A stretch of 64,000 nt of DNA from Lachnospiraceae bacterium (lineage in GTDB: Bacteria; Bacillota; Clostridia; Lachnospirales; Lachnospiraceae): contig JAAWCJ010000003.1 in the NCBI GenBank assembly GCA_022793195.1, positions 56,661-120,660 on the forward strand, read 5' to 3'. This document shows, in pieces, positions 43,576-52,711 of the stretch (its first letter is position 1; every line of letters starts with the position of its first letter). The notes beneath the pieces were generated by a model, which saw only the letters and a list, made by a program, of their open reading frames with translations, did not search any database and had not been told where the DNA came from. The position numbers and the translations under genes were made by a program.

Positions 43576-46500
43576 ATGGCATCTTCGGTTTTTAAACAGG
43601 CAGCAGACATTTTGCGCAGGCGGAAAAAGAATAAAAGGTGGCTGGCCGTATTTTTCTGTATCGCTTTTGTAGCGGCAGTTGGGATTATTGCCTTATTGAA
43701 ACCAACCGGGAAGGCAATGACCCATGAGGAAAAAATTCTCAGCTGTCAATATACGATCCATGAACATACAGAGAGCTGCTATGTGACAGGGGAAAGCGGA
43801 GAGGAATTGATCTGCGGCTATGCAGACTATGCTGTCCATACCCATGACGGAAGCTGCTATGGGAGCGACGGAAGCTTGGTGTGTAAACTTCCGGAAATGG
43901 AATTACATGTCCATGATGGGAACTGTTATGAAGAAGAGTGGATCCTGACCTGCGGTGTGGAAGCGGGGGCAGGCGGCCATGAACATACGGATGACTGTTA
44001 TGGAGAAGAGGAAAAACCTCTGATTTGTGGACTGGAAGAAAACGAAGAACATACTCATGGGGAAAGTTGTTACGGAGAGGGAGAAAGACCTCTGGTTTGC
44101 GGTATGGAAGCGGGGGCAGGCGGCCATGAACATGTGGAAGCATGTTACCAGGTGGAGAAAAGGCTTGTTTGTGGAAAAACGGAAACGCAGCTTCATACCC
44201 ATGACGCAGCCTGCTATGGAACAGATGAAAATGGTAATGAGATTCTGACTTGCGGACTTTTACAGGTGGAAGAACATATCCATGGAGAAGACTGCTTCAC
44301 GACGGTGGATGTGGCAGGAGAAGAACAGGAAAGTGTCGATGAGACTGCGGCAGATGGAGAACAGGAGACAGTAGGCGAGACAGAGGAAACCACGGAAATT
44401 CCGGTATATATTTGCGGCTTGGAAGAGCATATCCATGGAGAGGACTGCTACGACGAGGCAGGAGAGCTGACTTGTAAAGTGGAAGAACATACCCATGGGG
44501 AAAATTGCCTGGCGGAACCCGAAACAGAAGAAATCATCACTCAGAGCTGGGAAAATGAAAATTATGTCATTACCGCAGCTTATACAAAAGCGGCAAATCT
44601 TCCGGAAAATGCAGCGCTTCAGGTGGAAGAAATTACGGAAGAAGAGGATCCGGAAGAATATGCCAGAAGAGGGGATGAGGCACAGAAAATCCTGGAAGGC
44701 GATAAACGGTTAAAATGCCTGTTTGAAATCGGATTTTATGCGGACGGGGTAGAAGTGGAGCCGCAGGATACGGTCAAAGTGACGATTCAATTCCTGAATG
44801 AAGAAGGATATGCGGAAGGCGACCCCATTACAATCGTCCACTTTGCGGAAGATAAGATAGAAGTACTGCCTGGAACCCAGATTGATGGGGAGGGGGCGGC
44901 CAGCTTTGACGCGAAATCTTTCTCACCCTATGCAGTGTTCACAAACGGCGACGGTACTGTGGATAATTTCCGCGATTTAAGGGATAGGCTGGAAAAAGCG
45001 GCCGACGGTGATACCATAACGCTGACAAAAGATATTGAAGTCAGAACAAGTATGGATAAATCGGAGCCTGGCTGGTATGACCCTTTGGCAAAAAGGGTAC
45101 ATGATAAATATGACTACCTTCATATTTTTATTGACTCAGGGAACAAGGTCAGGCTGGATTTAAACGGCCATAAAATCAATGTCTATTCAGATAAAACGCT
45201 GGTTCAGCTGATGAACGGATCGGAACTGGAGATCATAGACAGCCAGCCGGCCAATGATGTGCGCCCGTCCGATGGGGAAAACTGGGATGGCCAATATGGA
45301 TGGAAAGGATTTGGACAGCATAACGCGGACGGCAGCTGGACTTATCATGAGATCTATTCGGCAAAAAATGGTACGGGAACCTCCGAGAGCGTATATACCC
45401 ATACGGTCACAGGCGGCGGCAGGATTATACGGAACCAGCAATCAGCCAATTCGCTTATTTATGTTGCAGGCGGAACCTTTACCTTATCGGGAGGGACCAT
45501 TGACGGACAGCAACTGGGCAGGGCAATCTCGTCTGCCTTCTATAATACAAATAAACTGAATTTTAACGGAGGTTATATCTGTAACTGCAAAAGTGTAGCC
45601 AACTGGAAAAAAGAAGATCTGGGAGGCGGAGCCGTCTACGATGACTGTGGGGCAGAGATTAATCTGGGCGGCACTGTGATTGCCAATAACCGGACAGACG
45701 GGACGGCAGGAAGAGCAGATATGGGCAACGGCGGCGCTATCGCCATGGTAAAGGGTGGAAGGCTCAACATTACCGGCGGTATGGTCACTGGAAACCAGTC
45801 CAGCGTATATGGCAAAGGCGGCGGCATTTATGTGGATAAAGGTGTGACAGTCAACTTGTCGGGGAACGACGCTATCATCTGCAACAATAAAGATGAGATG
45901 CAAAATGCAAATGCATTGACGACACCGGGAAAGACGGGAGACAGAACCGTGGAGTACGCCATGTATGACGGTGGCGGCGGAATCTTGATAGGTTCAGGTT
46001 GTGTACTCAATATGAGCGGCGGGCAGATCAACGGAAATACGGCATCCGGAGGAGGGGGAATCCAGACGACGGAAGCAGGCTCCACGCTTAATATCACCGG
46101 AGGCCATGTGAGCCGCAATCTGGCAAAATACCATGAAGGCGGCGGAATTGTAGTGGTGGGCGGTAAAGGGACTGCACTGGTCAAGTCCGGCGGAACCAAA
46201 GTTTATATCACAAACAATAAGACGGAAACCATACATGACTGGGGCGGCGGCGGAATTTTCTGCGTGGAGAGTGCACATTTGACCATCCAGGGCGCCCTGA
46301 TTACGGATAACTGGGCAGAAGGCTATGGAGGCGGCGTGGGAGGCTGTTCCAATGCCCAGGTGGTAAACAGCGTGACTCCCATGACTCTCGATTTGGGGAC
46401 TGCAGTTTACGACAATACGGCAGAGGGAGAAAAAACAGCGGAAAACCCCTGGTACAAGGCCACAATGACCCAGGACAGGGAATTTGCTGTGTACGACGAC

Positions 46501-48402
46501 GTATTTCAGCAGATGGTGGAAAAAGCCGACCAGTCAAAGGTCAAAGGATATAACGATTTTTATTGCGAGCAGTACAGCACGGTCAGCAATCTGATGTTGG
46601 GGGGCGGCTATTCCAACTGGATTGGAAGCGCCAATGACCTGACAGATGTGAGCGGGCAGGCGAATGGTTCCAAAAACAGTACGGCCATTAAATTTAAACG
46701 GGATCAGGGAGATGCACGTTCTTCCAGCAACCGTATGGGGCTGACGGCGGATCCCACCGAAGCGTCCCGGAATAAGGCGCTGGACAGTGCGACGGTTTTC
46801 ATTAGCGGGAATTATTCCACCACCCATGGAGGCGGTGTACAGTGTAACGGGATCCTGCTTTTGGGCGACAGCAAACAGAATACTTTCGGAGACATTTTGC
46901 AGCTCAAGGCCACAAAGCAGCTTCTGGACGCGGATGGCAACAAGACGACATTGGCCGACCAGCAGTTTTCCTTTGGCATCTATGAATATGACAAAGCAAA
47001 AGACGAGATCGGGGATCAGGTTGGAAATCTGGTAAAAAATAATGACAAAGGGGAAATCTGCTTTGAACCGATTTCCATCTTTGGGAGCGACCCCAAGGGG
47101 AATACGATACAGACCTACCTGGTACGTGAAATATCGGATGGTGCGTCCGACAGTGGAATTAAATGGTCTTCCAGGGAATATCTGCTGACTGTAACCGTGA
47201 AAGGAACCACCACAAACGGGGCGGCCCCTTCCATATCGGGAGCCATCCAATATTCGTGGATTCATTATAATGTGGAGAAAGTGGAGGTTAACAGCAGGGA
47301 CAGCGGTGAGAAAGACTGGGGAACCGGTACAATCATCGAAGCCTCCGGAACCTCAGGCGACATGGAATATACGTTGCCTGAGGCCGACGAAACCGACAAA
47401 AATAATGCGAAGGCATCCTTTACCAACAGGAAAGCCGACCAGGTCAATATCCAGGTGAAGAAGGAATGGGGGACAGGAGATGCCACCCAGGATGCGAAGG
47501 GCAAGGTGACAGGTGTTACCGTGGAATTGCATCAAAAGGTCAAGGGAACGGATACCGACACAGTATACGAGACAGTTTCCCTGAATGAAGGGAACCAGTG
47601 GCAGAAAAAGTGGGAGAAGCTTCTTTTAAAAACCACAGACAGAAGCGGCAAAACCACAGAATATGAATATGAATTAATAGAAAAAGATATCACCTTCGAG
47701 GATGGCAGCGGACTTCGTTTTGAGCAGTTTCTGTCGGAAGGGGTATGGAAACAGGACACGGGGGAATGGAAGATCTATACCATTACCAATACCCATGTGG
47801 ATGACCTGCCCTATAACCTGACGTTAACCAAGGTGATGGGTGACGAAGAAGGCAACATGGCAGACCCGGATAATCCCTCTTATTTGGAAGGAGCGGTATT
47901 TAAACTCTACCGTATGGATGAGGGGGCGCAGGAAGGGACGCTGCTGGCCTTCAGGCAGGACGGTGACGGCAGCTATATTTATGAAGGAAGCGCTTCTGAG
48001 AACACCGATACGGCCACAACAGACGGAAGTGACGGCGGTACAGGGGATGGCAGCGGACAAAAGGCGACGGTGACGGAACTTACGACGGGCCGTGACGGAA
48101 AAATCGTAGTGAAGAAGCTGCCAAAAGGAACGTATCAGTTTGAAGAAGCCCAGGCACCGGCAGGTTTTGTTGCGGTTTCCAGGGAAGACTTGAAGCCGGT
48201 TACACTGTCGGCAGCTACGGCAGAAGAGTATAAGCAGGATGTGGCGTATTCGGAGAAACCTGTGGTGGACGCCCTCTATTCTTACAGGCTTCCGGAATCC
48301 GGAGGCATTGGGACGACTATTTTTTACGTGACCGGAGGAAGTCTCATTGCAGTTGCAGGGCTTTTACTGATTGTCAGAAGACGTCTCATGAAACGCAGAT
48401 AA
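43576..48402 (+). CDS. Giant sortase-anchored adhesin with H-x-H-x3-C repeats and LPESG motif
   Basis: ATG 43576 after GGGAGGAGG; 1608 residues. N-terminal signal/anchor helix (WLAVFFCIAFVAAVGIIALL). Residues about 60-330 hold ten H-x-H-x3-C motifs (HEHTESC, HTHDGSC, HVHDGNC, HEHTDDC and so on), each followed by L-x-C-G/K. Then a beta domain, a Gly-rich beta-helix with GGGI repeats (about 480-1080), a Spy0128/FctA-like pilin isopeptide domain (QFSFGIYEYDKA to SSREYLLTVTVKG), a Cna-B domain (QVNIQVKKEWGTG) and a SpaA-like domain (LTLTKVMGDEEGN to FEEAQAPAGF). It ends LPESGG (from 1572), a transmembrane span and RRRLMKRR. A wall-anchored or pilus subunit polymerised by the next gene's sortase is likely. 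Confidence 0.85.
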   Translation: MASSVFKQAADILRRRKKNKRWLAVFFCIAFVAAVGIIALLKPTGKAMTHEEKILSCQYTIHEHTESCYVTGESGEELICGYADYAVHTHDGSCYGSDGSLVCKLPEMELHVHDGNCYEEEWILTCGVEAGAGGHEHTDDCYGEEEKPLICGLEENEEHTHGESCYGEGERPLVCGMEAGAGGHEHVEACYQVEKRLVCGKTETQLHTHDAACYGTDENGNEILTCGLLQVEEHIHGEDCFTTVDVAGEEQESVDETAADGEQETVGETEETTEIPVYICGLEEHIHGEDCYDEAGELTCKVEEHTHGENCLAEPETEEIITQSWENENYVITAAYTKAANLPENAALQVEEITEEEDPEEYARRGDEAQKILEGDKRLKCLFEIGFYADGVEVEPQDTVKVTIQFLNEEGYAEGDPITIVHFAEDKIEVLPGTQIDGEGAASFDAKSFSPYAVFTNGDGTVDNFRDLRDRLEKAADGDTITLTKDIEVRTSMDKSEPGWYDPLAKRVHDKYDYLHIFIDSGNKVRLDLNGHKINVYSDKTLVQLMNGSELEIIDSQPANDVRPSDGENWDGQYGWKGFGQHNADGSWTYHEIYSAKNGTGTSESVYTHTVTGGGRIIRNQQSANSLIYVAGGTFTLSGGTIDGQQLGRAISSAFYNTNKLNFNGGYICNCKSVANWKKEDLGGGAVYDDCGAEINLGGTVIANNRTDGTAGRADMGNGGAIAMVKGGRLNITGGMVTGNQSSVYGKGGGIYVDKGVTVNLSGNDAIICNNKDEMQNANALTTPGKTGDRTVEYAMYDGGGGILIGSGCVLNMSGGQINGNTASGGGGIQTTEAGSTLNITGGHVSRNLAKYHEGGGIVVVGGKGTALVKSGGTKVYITNNKTETIHDWGGGGIFCVESAHLTIQGALITDNWAEGYGGGVGGCSNAQVVNSVTPMTLDLGTAVYDNTAEGEKTAENPWYKATMTQDREFAVYDDVFQQMVEKADQSKVKGYNDFYCEQYSTVSNLMLGGGYSNWIGSANDLTDVSGQANGSKNSTAIKFKRDQGDARSSSNRMGLTADPTEASRNKALDSATVFISGNYSTTHGGGVQCNGILLLGDSKQNTFGDILQLKATKQLLDADGNKTTLADQQFSFGIYEYDKAKDEIGDQVGNLVKNNDKGEICFEPISIFGSDPKGNTIQTYLVREISDGASDSGIKWSSREYLLTVTVKGTTTNGAAPSISGAIQYSWIHYNVEKVEVNSRDSGEKDWGTGTIIEASGTSGDMEYTLPEADETDKNNAKASFTNRKADQVNIQVKKEWGTGDATQDAKGKVTGVTVELHQKVKGTDTDTVYETVSLNEGNQWQKKWEKLLLKTTDRSGKTTEYEYELIEKDITFEDGSGLRFEQFLSEGVWKQDTGEWKIYTITNTHVDDLPYNLTLTKVMGDEEGNMADPDNPSYLEGAVFKLYRMDEGAQEGTLLAFRQDGDGSYIYEGSASENTDTATTDGSDGGTGDGSGQKATVTELTTGRDGKIVVKKLPKGTYQFEEAQAPAGFVAVSREDLKPVTLSAATAEEYKQDVAYSEKPVVDALYSYRLPESGGIGTTIFYVTGGSLIAVAGLLLIVRRRLMKRR

Positions 48403-48439
48403 AACAGGAAATATCAGGCAATATGAAACAGTGTAGTAC

Positions 48440-48479
48440 CCCCGGCCTTGCCCCAACCCCTTCCGGGGCAAAGCCGGGG
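48440..48479 (+). promoter_or_regulatory. GC-rich hairpin between the adhesin and the sortase genes
   Basis: CCCCGGCCTTGCCCC (48440-48454) pairs with GGGGCAAAGCCGGGG (48465-48479), 14 of 15, loop of 10. A-rich sequence, not a T-tract, follows. It could partly attenuate or protect the transcript so that adhesin exceeds sortase; it may also be a terminator. Sortase ATG is 48 bases later. Confidence 0.5.
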
Positions 48480-48526
48480 AAATAAAAAGAAAGCGGATGA
48501 TACAGCAGTAAGGAGAGGCCCGCAGG

Positions 48527-49483
48527 ATGAAAAAAATTTTGGAAAAACGTGCGGTGAAAATCGTTTTAATTGTGATGATGCTTGCGGGACTGTGCTTAAT
48601 CCTGTATCCTACCGTCAGCGACTGGTGGAATACGTTCCATCAAACTCGTGTGATTGCTTCCTATGTGGAAAATGTGGAAGGAATGACGGAAGAAGAGAGT
48701 GAAAAGCTGCTGGAAGAGGCATATGCCTACAATGAAAAGCTGGCAGAGAAAAATTCCGGGTTTATCTTAAGTGAACAGGAAGAAGAAGAATATAATGGCC
48801 TTTTGGATATTTCCGGTACAGGAGTCATGGGGTACATACAGATTCCATCCATAGGAGTGAATCTGCCTGTCCACCATGGAGCGGAAGCGGATATCCTCCA
48901 AAAAGCCATTGGACATATTCCTGGAAGCAGCCTCCCGGTAGGAGGGGAAAGCAGCCACTGCCTGATTTCCGGTCACAGAGGCCTCCCTTCGGCGAAGCTG
49001 TTCAGCGATTTGGACCGGCTGGAAGAAGGAGACATTTTTACTTTGACGGTACTGAACCAGACAGCCACATATCAGGTGGATGAAATCCGGGTGGTTTTGC
49101 CGGAAGAGCAAAATGGGCTTGGAGTTACAGATGGGGAAGACTATTGTACCTTGATTACCTGTACCCCTTACGGGGTAAACAGCCACAGGCTTTTAGTACG
49201 GGGAAAGCGAATCCAGAATCTTTCTGAAGAACAGGAAATCAAGGCGGAAGCGGTAAAATACCCGCTTTACCGGGTGGTTCTGGCGGTTGCGGTTCCTTTG
49301 GCTATCCTGATGTTTTTTGTAGTGTTTCTTTATCAGAAAATGAAACATCCGAAAAAGAGCACAGAGGAAATATTGGAGGTTATCAGAAGGAAAGGACAGG
49401 AAGAAGGAAAAGAAGATGGAGATATAAAAAGGACAGGGAAAAACAAGGAAAATAAAGATATAAAAGAAGATGATAGGTCATGA
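48527..49483 (+). CDS. Class C (pilus) sortase
   Basis: 318 residues. The catalytic His is in LISGHRGLPSAKLF, the Cys in TLITCTPYGVNSHRLLVRG and the Arg follows within that segment: the TLxTCTPYGVNSHRLLVRG form is the class C hallmark. There is an N-terminal transmembrane helix (AVKIVLIVMMLAGLCLILYP) and a C-terminal helix (VVLAVAVPLAILMFFVVFLYQ), as in pilus-polymerising SrtC enzymes. Residues about 100-150 (GVMGYIQIPSIGVNLPVHHGAEADILQKAIGHI) form the typical start of the domain. Expected to link the pilins of this locus through their LPxTG-like motifs. AGGAGAG precedes the ATG. Confidence 0.93.
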   Translation: MKKILEKRAVKIVLIVMMLAGLCLILYPTVSDWWNTFHQTRVIASYVENVEGMTEEESEKLLEEAYAYNEKLAEKNSGFILSEQEEEEYNGLLDISGTGVMGYIQIPSIGVNLPVHHGAEADILQKAIGHIPGSSLPVGGESSHCLISGHRGLPSAKLFSDLDRLEEGDIFTLTVLNQTATYQVDEIRVVLPEEQNGLGVTDGEDYCTLITCTPYGVNSHRLLVRGKRIQNLSEEQEIKAEAVKYPLYRVVLAVAVPLAILMFFVVFLYQKMKHPKKSTEEILEVIRRKGQEEGKEDGDIKRTGKNKENKDIKEDDRS

Positions 49484-49504
49484 TAAGTAAAGGAGGGACG
49501 GTTT

Positions 49505-50626
49505 ATGAAACGGAAGGGAATATATTCGGTCATGGCGTTTTTGCTGGCAGCCGGTTTGTGTCTGGCAAAACCTGTCATTGGCGGCGCCGTAGAAGATGCG
49601 GACTATCTGGAAAAGCCATGTTCCGTGACTGTTTGGGCCGGCGATACACAGTTCCGGGAAGATTTGGAAAAGGCCCAGGTGGTCCTGGATATGTATAAGG
49701 TGGCAGATGCCGTGGAGGTACAGGGGGGACGTGGCTATGTTTATGAACTTACGGCTCCTTACAAAAACCAGGAAGCGTTGAAACCCATAGCAGATCAGAC
49801 GGATAAAGACTGGAGAGTGCTTGCGCAGGAAGCGACAAAAATCACGCTGGCCGAAGGCGCCGGAATAGACCCTTATGTGAAACCGGCAGACGGGACAGAA
49901 CCGGACGGGAATGGGGCTGGTGCTGGTGCATCTGCTCCCTATAGGGCAAAGAATCCGGGAGAAAAAATCGAAGTGGACAGCGGATTATATTTGCTGGTTG
50001 CCAGAGGAAACGACCTGGAAAATTATACAAAGACCATAGAGACGGAAGACGGGGAGAAACTTGTGACGATGGCCCAGTCCCCTCTTTATGCTTATACTTT
50101 TGAGCCTCAGCTTGTTTCCCTGCCTCTGGGAAGTGTAGAAGGCGACGGAACTACAAATATACTTTCCGGGGAAGGCTCCTGGGATTATGATGTGGAGATT
50201 ACTTTGAAAGCGGAGCAAAACCGCAGATATGGTTCTTTGGAAATCGTGAAAACATTACAAAGTTACGAGACGAAAGAACCGGCCATGTTTGTATTTCAGA
50301 TCGAAGCAGTTTTAGATGGGGAGACGGTTTACAGCGATGTGGAAAGTATTATTTTCACAGAGGCAGGACAGGAAAAGATACTTTTGGAAAATAAGATTCC
50401 GGCAGGAGCGGTGGTGACTGTGACTGAAGTTTACAAAGGGGCTGCCTATAGTCTGGAAACGCAGGCAGACGAGACTCAGACACGGCCCATTGCTGCAGAT
50501 CAGATTTCCACAGTTGAATTTGTAAACCGTTATAATGATGAGCAAAAGGGCGGCCATGGAATCGTCAACCAGTTCCGGTACAATGAGACATCGGGAGCGT
50601 GGGATTGGACGCCGATTACGGAATAG
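49505..50626 (+). CDS. Secreted pilin-like protein
   Basis: AAGGAGG, then ATG 49505. The 373-residue protein has a Sec signal (GIYSVMAFLLAAGLCLAKPVIGGA), an N-terminal domain like those of SpaA-type pilins (CSVTVWAGDTQFREDLEKAQVVLDMYKVADAVEVQGG), and a C-terminal Cna-B/DUF5979-like domain (SLEIVKTLQSYETKEPAMFVFQIEA to KGAAYSLETQADETQTRPI). There is no C-terminal sorting signal or transmembrane helix (it ends GAWDWTPITE), so it is either incorporated by another protein or released. Adjacent to the sortase. Confidence 0.75.
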   Translation: MKRKGIYSVMAFLLAAGLCLAKPVIGGAVEDADYLEKPCSVTVWAGDTQFREDLEKAQVVLDMYKVADAVEVQGGRGYVYELTAPYKNQEALKPIADQTDKDWRVLAQEATKITLAEGAGIDPYVKPADGTEPDGNGAGAGASAPYRAKNPGEKIEVDSGLYLLVARGNDLENYTKTIETEDGEKLVTMAQSPLYAYTFEPQLVSLPLGSVEGDGTTNILSGEGSWDYDVEITLKAEQNRRYGSLEIVKTLQSYETKEPAMFVFQIEAVLDGETVYSDVESIIFTEAGQEKILLENKIPAGAVVTVTEVYKGAAYSLETQADETQTRPIAADQISTVEFVNRYNDEQKGGHGIVNQFRYNETSGAWDWTPITE

Positions 50627-50637
50627 GGGGATGAAAT

Positions 50638-51168
50638 ATGAAAAAGAGAAGTTATTTCCTTGCTGTTCTTGTCCTGGCAGTGATATTGACTGCAGGAGTG
50701 GGAAAGGCTTGGGCATATTTTACGACCTATGCGGAAGCAGCAGGAGGATATACGATTCAGCTTGGCGACAGGACAGAAATCAGGGAAGAATATGAAGAAT
50801 GGGTAAAACACGTGTCCATTGCCAATGATGCCGAATCCCAGCCTGTCTATATCCGTGCCAAAGCCTTCAGCGGAACAGCGTACAGACTGCAGTATCTGGA
50901 TGATTCCGGCAGATGGACGGCAGGGGAGGACGGCTATTATTATTACAGCGATATGGTGAAGGCCGGTGAGTCCACGGGCGAACTGCTAATTAAAATCAGC
51001 AGTGCCGACGGTATGGATATCCCCGGAGGAGAGAAAGATGGGGACAGTTTTCATGTGGCCGTTATCTACGAAAGTACGCCGGTTCGCTATGATACGGAAG
51101 GAAATCCATATGCGGACTGGAAGTCCGTGCTGGATTCTGGTAAAGTGGAAGGAGGTGCGCAAGAGTGA
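50638..51168 (+). CDS. SipW-type exported protein 1 (TasA/camelysin-like)
   Basis: 176 residues with a signal helix (YFLAVLVLAVILTAGVGKAWAYFTTYAEAAGGYT). The A-W-A-Y-F-T junction is typical of SipW-dependent proteins of the TasA/CalY kind. The mature part is beta-rich (VKHVSIANDAESQPVYIRAKAFSG, DGYYYYSDMVKAGESTGELLIKI), a form like TasA domains that build fibres. It overlaps the following GTG start by 4 bases. A SipW-type peptidase is encoded further down the same locus. Confidence 0.78.
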   Translation: MKKRSYFLAVLVLAVILTAGVGKAWAYFTTYAEAAGGYTIQLGDRTEIREEYEEWVKHVSIANDAESQPVYIRAKAFSGTAYRLQYLDDSGRWTAGEDGYYYYSDMVKAGESTGELLIKISSADGMDIPGGEKDGDSFHVAVIYESTPVRYDTEGNPYADWKSVLDSGKVEGGAQE

Positions 51169-51947
51169 AAGAAAAAAGACAGAGAAAGCTTTTACCGCCT
51201 GCCTTGACAGCCGTACTGTTTGCGGCGGCTGTGGCCATGCTGGTTTTCGGTTCCGTAGAAGGCACAAGGGCGGCGCTCACTTATTACTCTGAAACTTATG
51301 CTTCCCGCGTCCAGATGTATGATATCGGCGTTTCATTAAATGAGAACGGGGAATCCGTTTCCTGGAGGGACTATAACAGCGCCGCCAATGGAACATGGAA
51401 CGAGAATACAGGTGTTCTTCTTTCCCACATGTTGGATGACGGAGAATCCGTGAAACCAGGAAAGGCTTATAAAGAAAATCTCAGCGTGACCAACAGTGGA
51501 AATATTAATCAGTATGTGCGCGTGACAATCTATAAATACTGGTTAGACCAGGATGGGAATAAAATGACAGAGCTGTCCCCGGATTTGATCGACCTGCATT
51601 TAGTGAATCTGGGAACAGACTGGATTGTGGATGAGGAAGCGGCCACGCCGGAACGGACGGTTCTTTATTATAATAAACTGCTGTATGCAGAGGGGGAAGG
51701 CATATCGGAGACGCCTCTTTTTGCCGATACACTTACTATTGACGGAAAAATAGCCGATAAAGTGACCCAGAAAAGGGAAACTGACGGCGTATATACGACG
51801 ATTACCACTTCTTATGATTATGACGGGGTCCAGTTTCGGATTGAAGCCAGAGTAGACGCCGTACAGGAACATAATGCGGCAGATGCGGCAAAGAGCGCAT
51901 GGGGAAAAGATGTGACTGTAAACAGCGGTGTGCTGAGCCTGGATTAA
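51165..51947 (+). CDS. SipW-type exported protein 2 (TasA/camelysin-like)
   Basis: GTG 51165 with AAGGAGG (51149-51155). The 260-residue product has a signal helix (ALTAVLFAAAVAMLVFGSVEGTRAALTYYSETYASRVQM), and the mature part has WRDYNSAANGTWNE and the conserved EENLSVTNSGNINQYVRVTIYKYWLDQDG-like stretch of TasA-family beta-sandwich proteins. It ends without an anchor. Together with the preceding gene it probably forms fibre or matrix subunits processed by the locus's SipW. Confidence 0.8.
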   Translation: MKEKRQRKLLPPALTAVLFAAAVAMLVFGSVEGTRAALTYYSETYASRVQMYDIGVSLNENGESVSWRDYNSAANGTWNENTGVLLSHMLDDGESVKPGKAYKENLSVTNSGNINQYVRVTIYKYWLDQDGNKMTELSPDLIDLHLVNLGTDWIVDEEAATPERTVLYYNKLLYAEGEGISETPLFADTLTIDGKIADKVTQKRETDGVYTTITTSYDYDGVQFRIEARVDAVQEHNAADAAKSAWGKDVTVNSGVLSLD

Positions 51948-51957
51948 GGAGGATAGC

Positions 51958-52710
51958 ATGGGAAAGAAAGGAATCGGTTTATTTTTAACACTTGCTCTGC
52001 TTTTAGGCTGTGTGCTCCCTGTCCATGCGGAAACCTTTTATGGAGATAAGGACTGGCACGTGGCTTTTACCCAGGAAGAAGAGATGGAGAGCAACTTTAA
52101 GACCGCCGACCTGGATGAGGTAGTGAGTGGTTTGCAGCCCGGAGACAATATTTTTATTACGCTGGCGCTGGAAAACACCCACAAGGACACCACAGACTGG
52201 TATATGACGAATAAGGTGCTTTACTCTCTGGAGGACCGGAGCGCAAATTCGGCTACGGGGGGCGGAGCTTATACGTACCGTCTGACTTATACTGATGCAG
52301 CAGGTACGGAAAATGTATTATTTGACAGTGAAACCGTAGGTGGGGAAATTGAGAGTAAGGCTGGAGAAGGGCTCCATGGGGCAACAAATGCCTTGAAGGA
52401 TTATTTTTACCTGGATACCCTGGCCAGTGGGCAAAAGGGAACCATCAGCCTGGAAGTTGCCCTGGACGGTGAGACCCAGGGAAATGATTACCAGGATACC
52501 CTGGCGGATCTGCAGATGAATTTTGCAGTGGAACTGCGGGAAGCTGAAGATGTAGCGGAAAGTAAAAAGCCGGGGACGGTGATTAAGACCGGAGATGAGA
52601 GCAGGGCAGCTCTTTTTGCGGCGGTTATGGCGGGAAGCGGCCTGATACTTCTGCTGTTCTGTGTTTTCCAATGGAAGGAAAATAAAAGAAGAAAAAAGGA
52701 GGAAGGGTAG
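51958..52710 (+). CDS. Exported protein with IKTGD sorting signal
   Basis: AAGGAGG before ATG 51958. The 250-residue protein has a Sec signal (FLTLALLLGCVLPVHAET), a beta-rich domain (VSGLQPGDNIFITLALENTHKDTTDWYMTNKVLYSLEDRS) and a sorting signal: VIKTGD, the span AALFAAVMAGSGLILLLFCVF and KENKRRKKEEG. The K-T-G-D form is the common Clostridia variant of LPxTG, so this can be wall-anchored and may serve as the base or a link for the fibre proteins. It matches the orphan VKTGD tail at 13.5 kb. Confidence 0.75.
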   Translation: MGKKGIGLFLTLALLLGCVLPVHAETFYGDKDWHVAFTQEEEMESNFKTADLDEVVSGLQPGDNIFITLALENTHKDTTDWYMTNKVLYSLEDRSANSATGGGAYTYRLTYTDAAGTENVLFDSETVGGEIESKAGEGLHGATNALKDYFYLDTLASGQKGTISLEVALDGETQGNDYQDTLADLQMNFAVELREAEDVAESKKPGTVIKTGDESRAALFAAVMAGSGLILLLFCVFQWKENKRRKKEEG

Positions 52711-52711
52711 A

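Noticed and set aside
43740..44520. CRISPR or DNA tandem repeat at the H-x-H-x3-C region
   Set aside because: The repetition is at protein level inside a long open frame; DNA units are variable in length and sequence.
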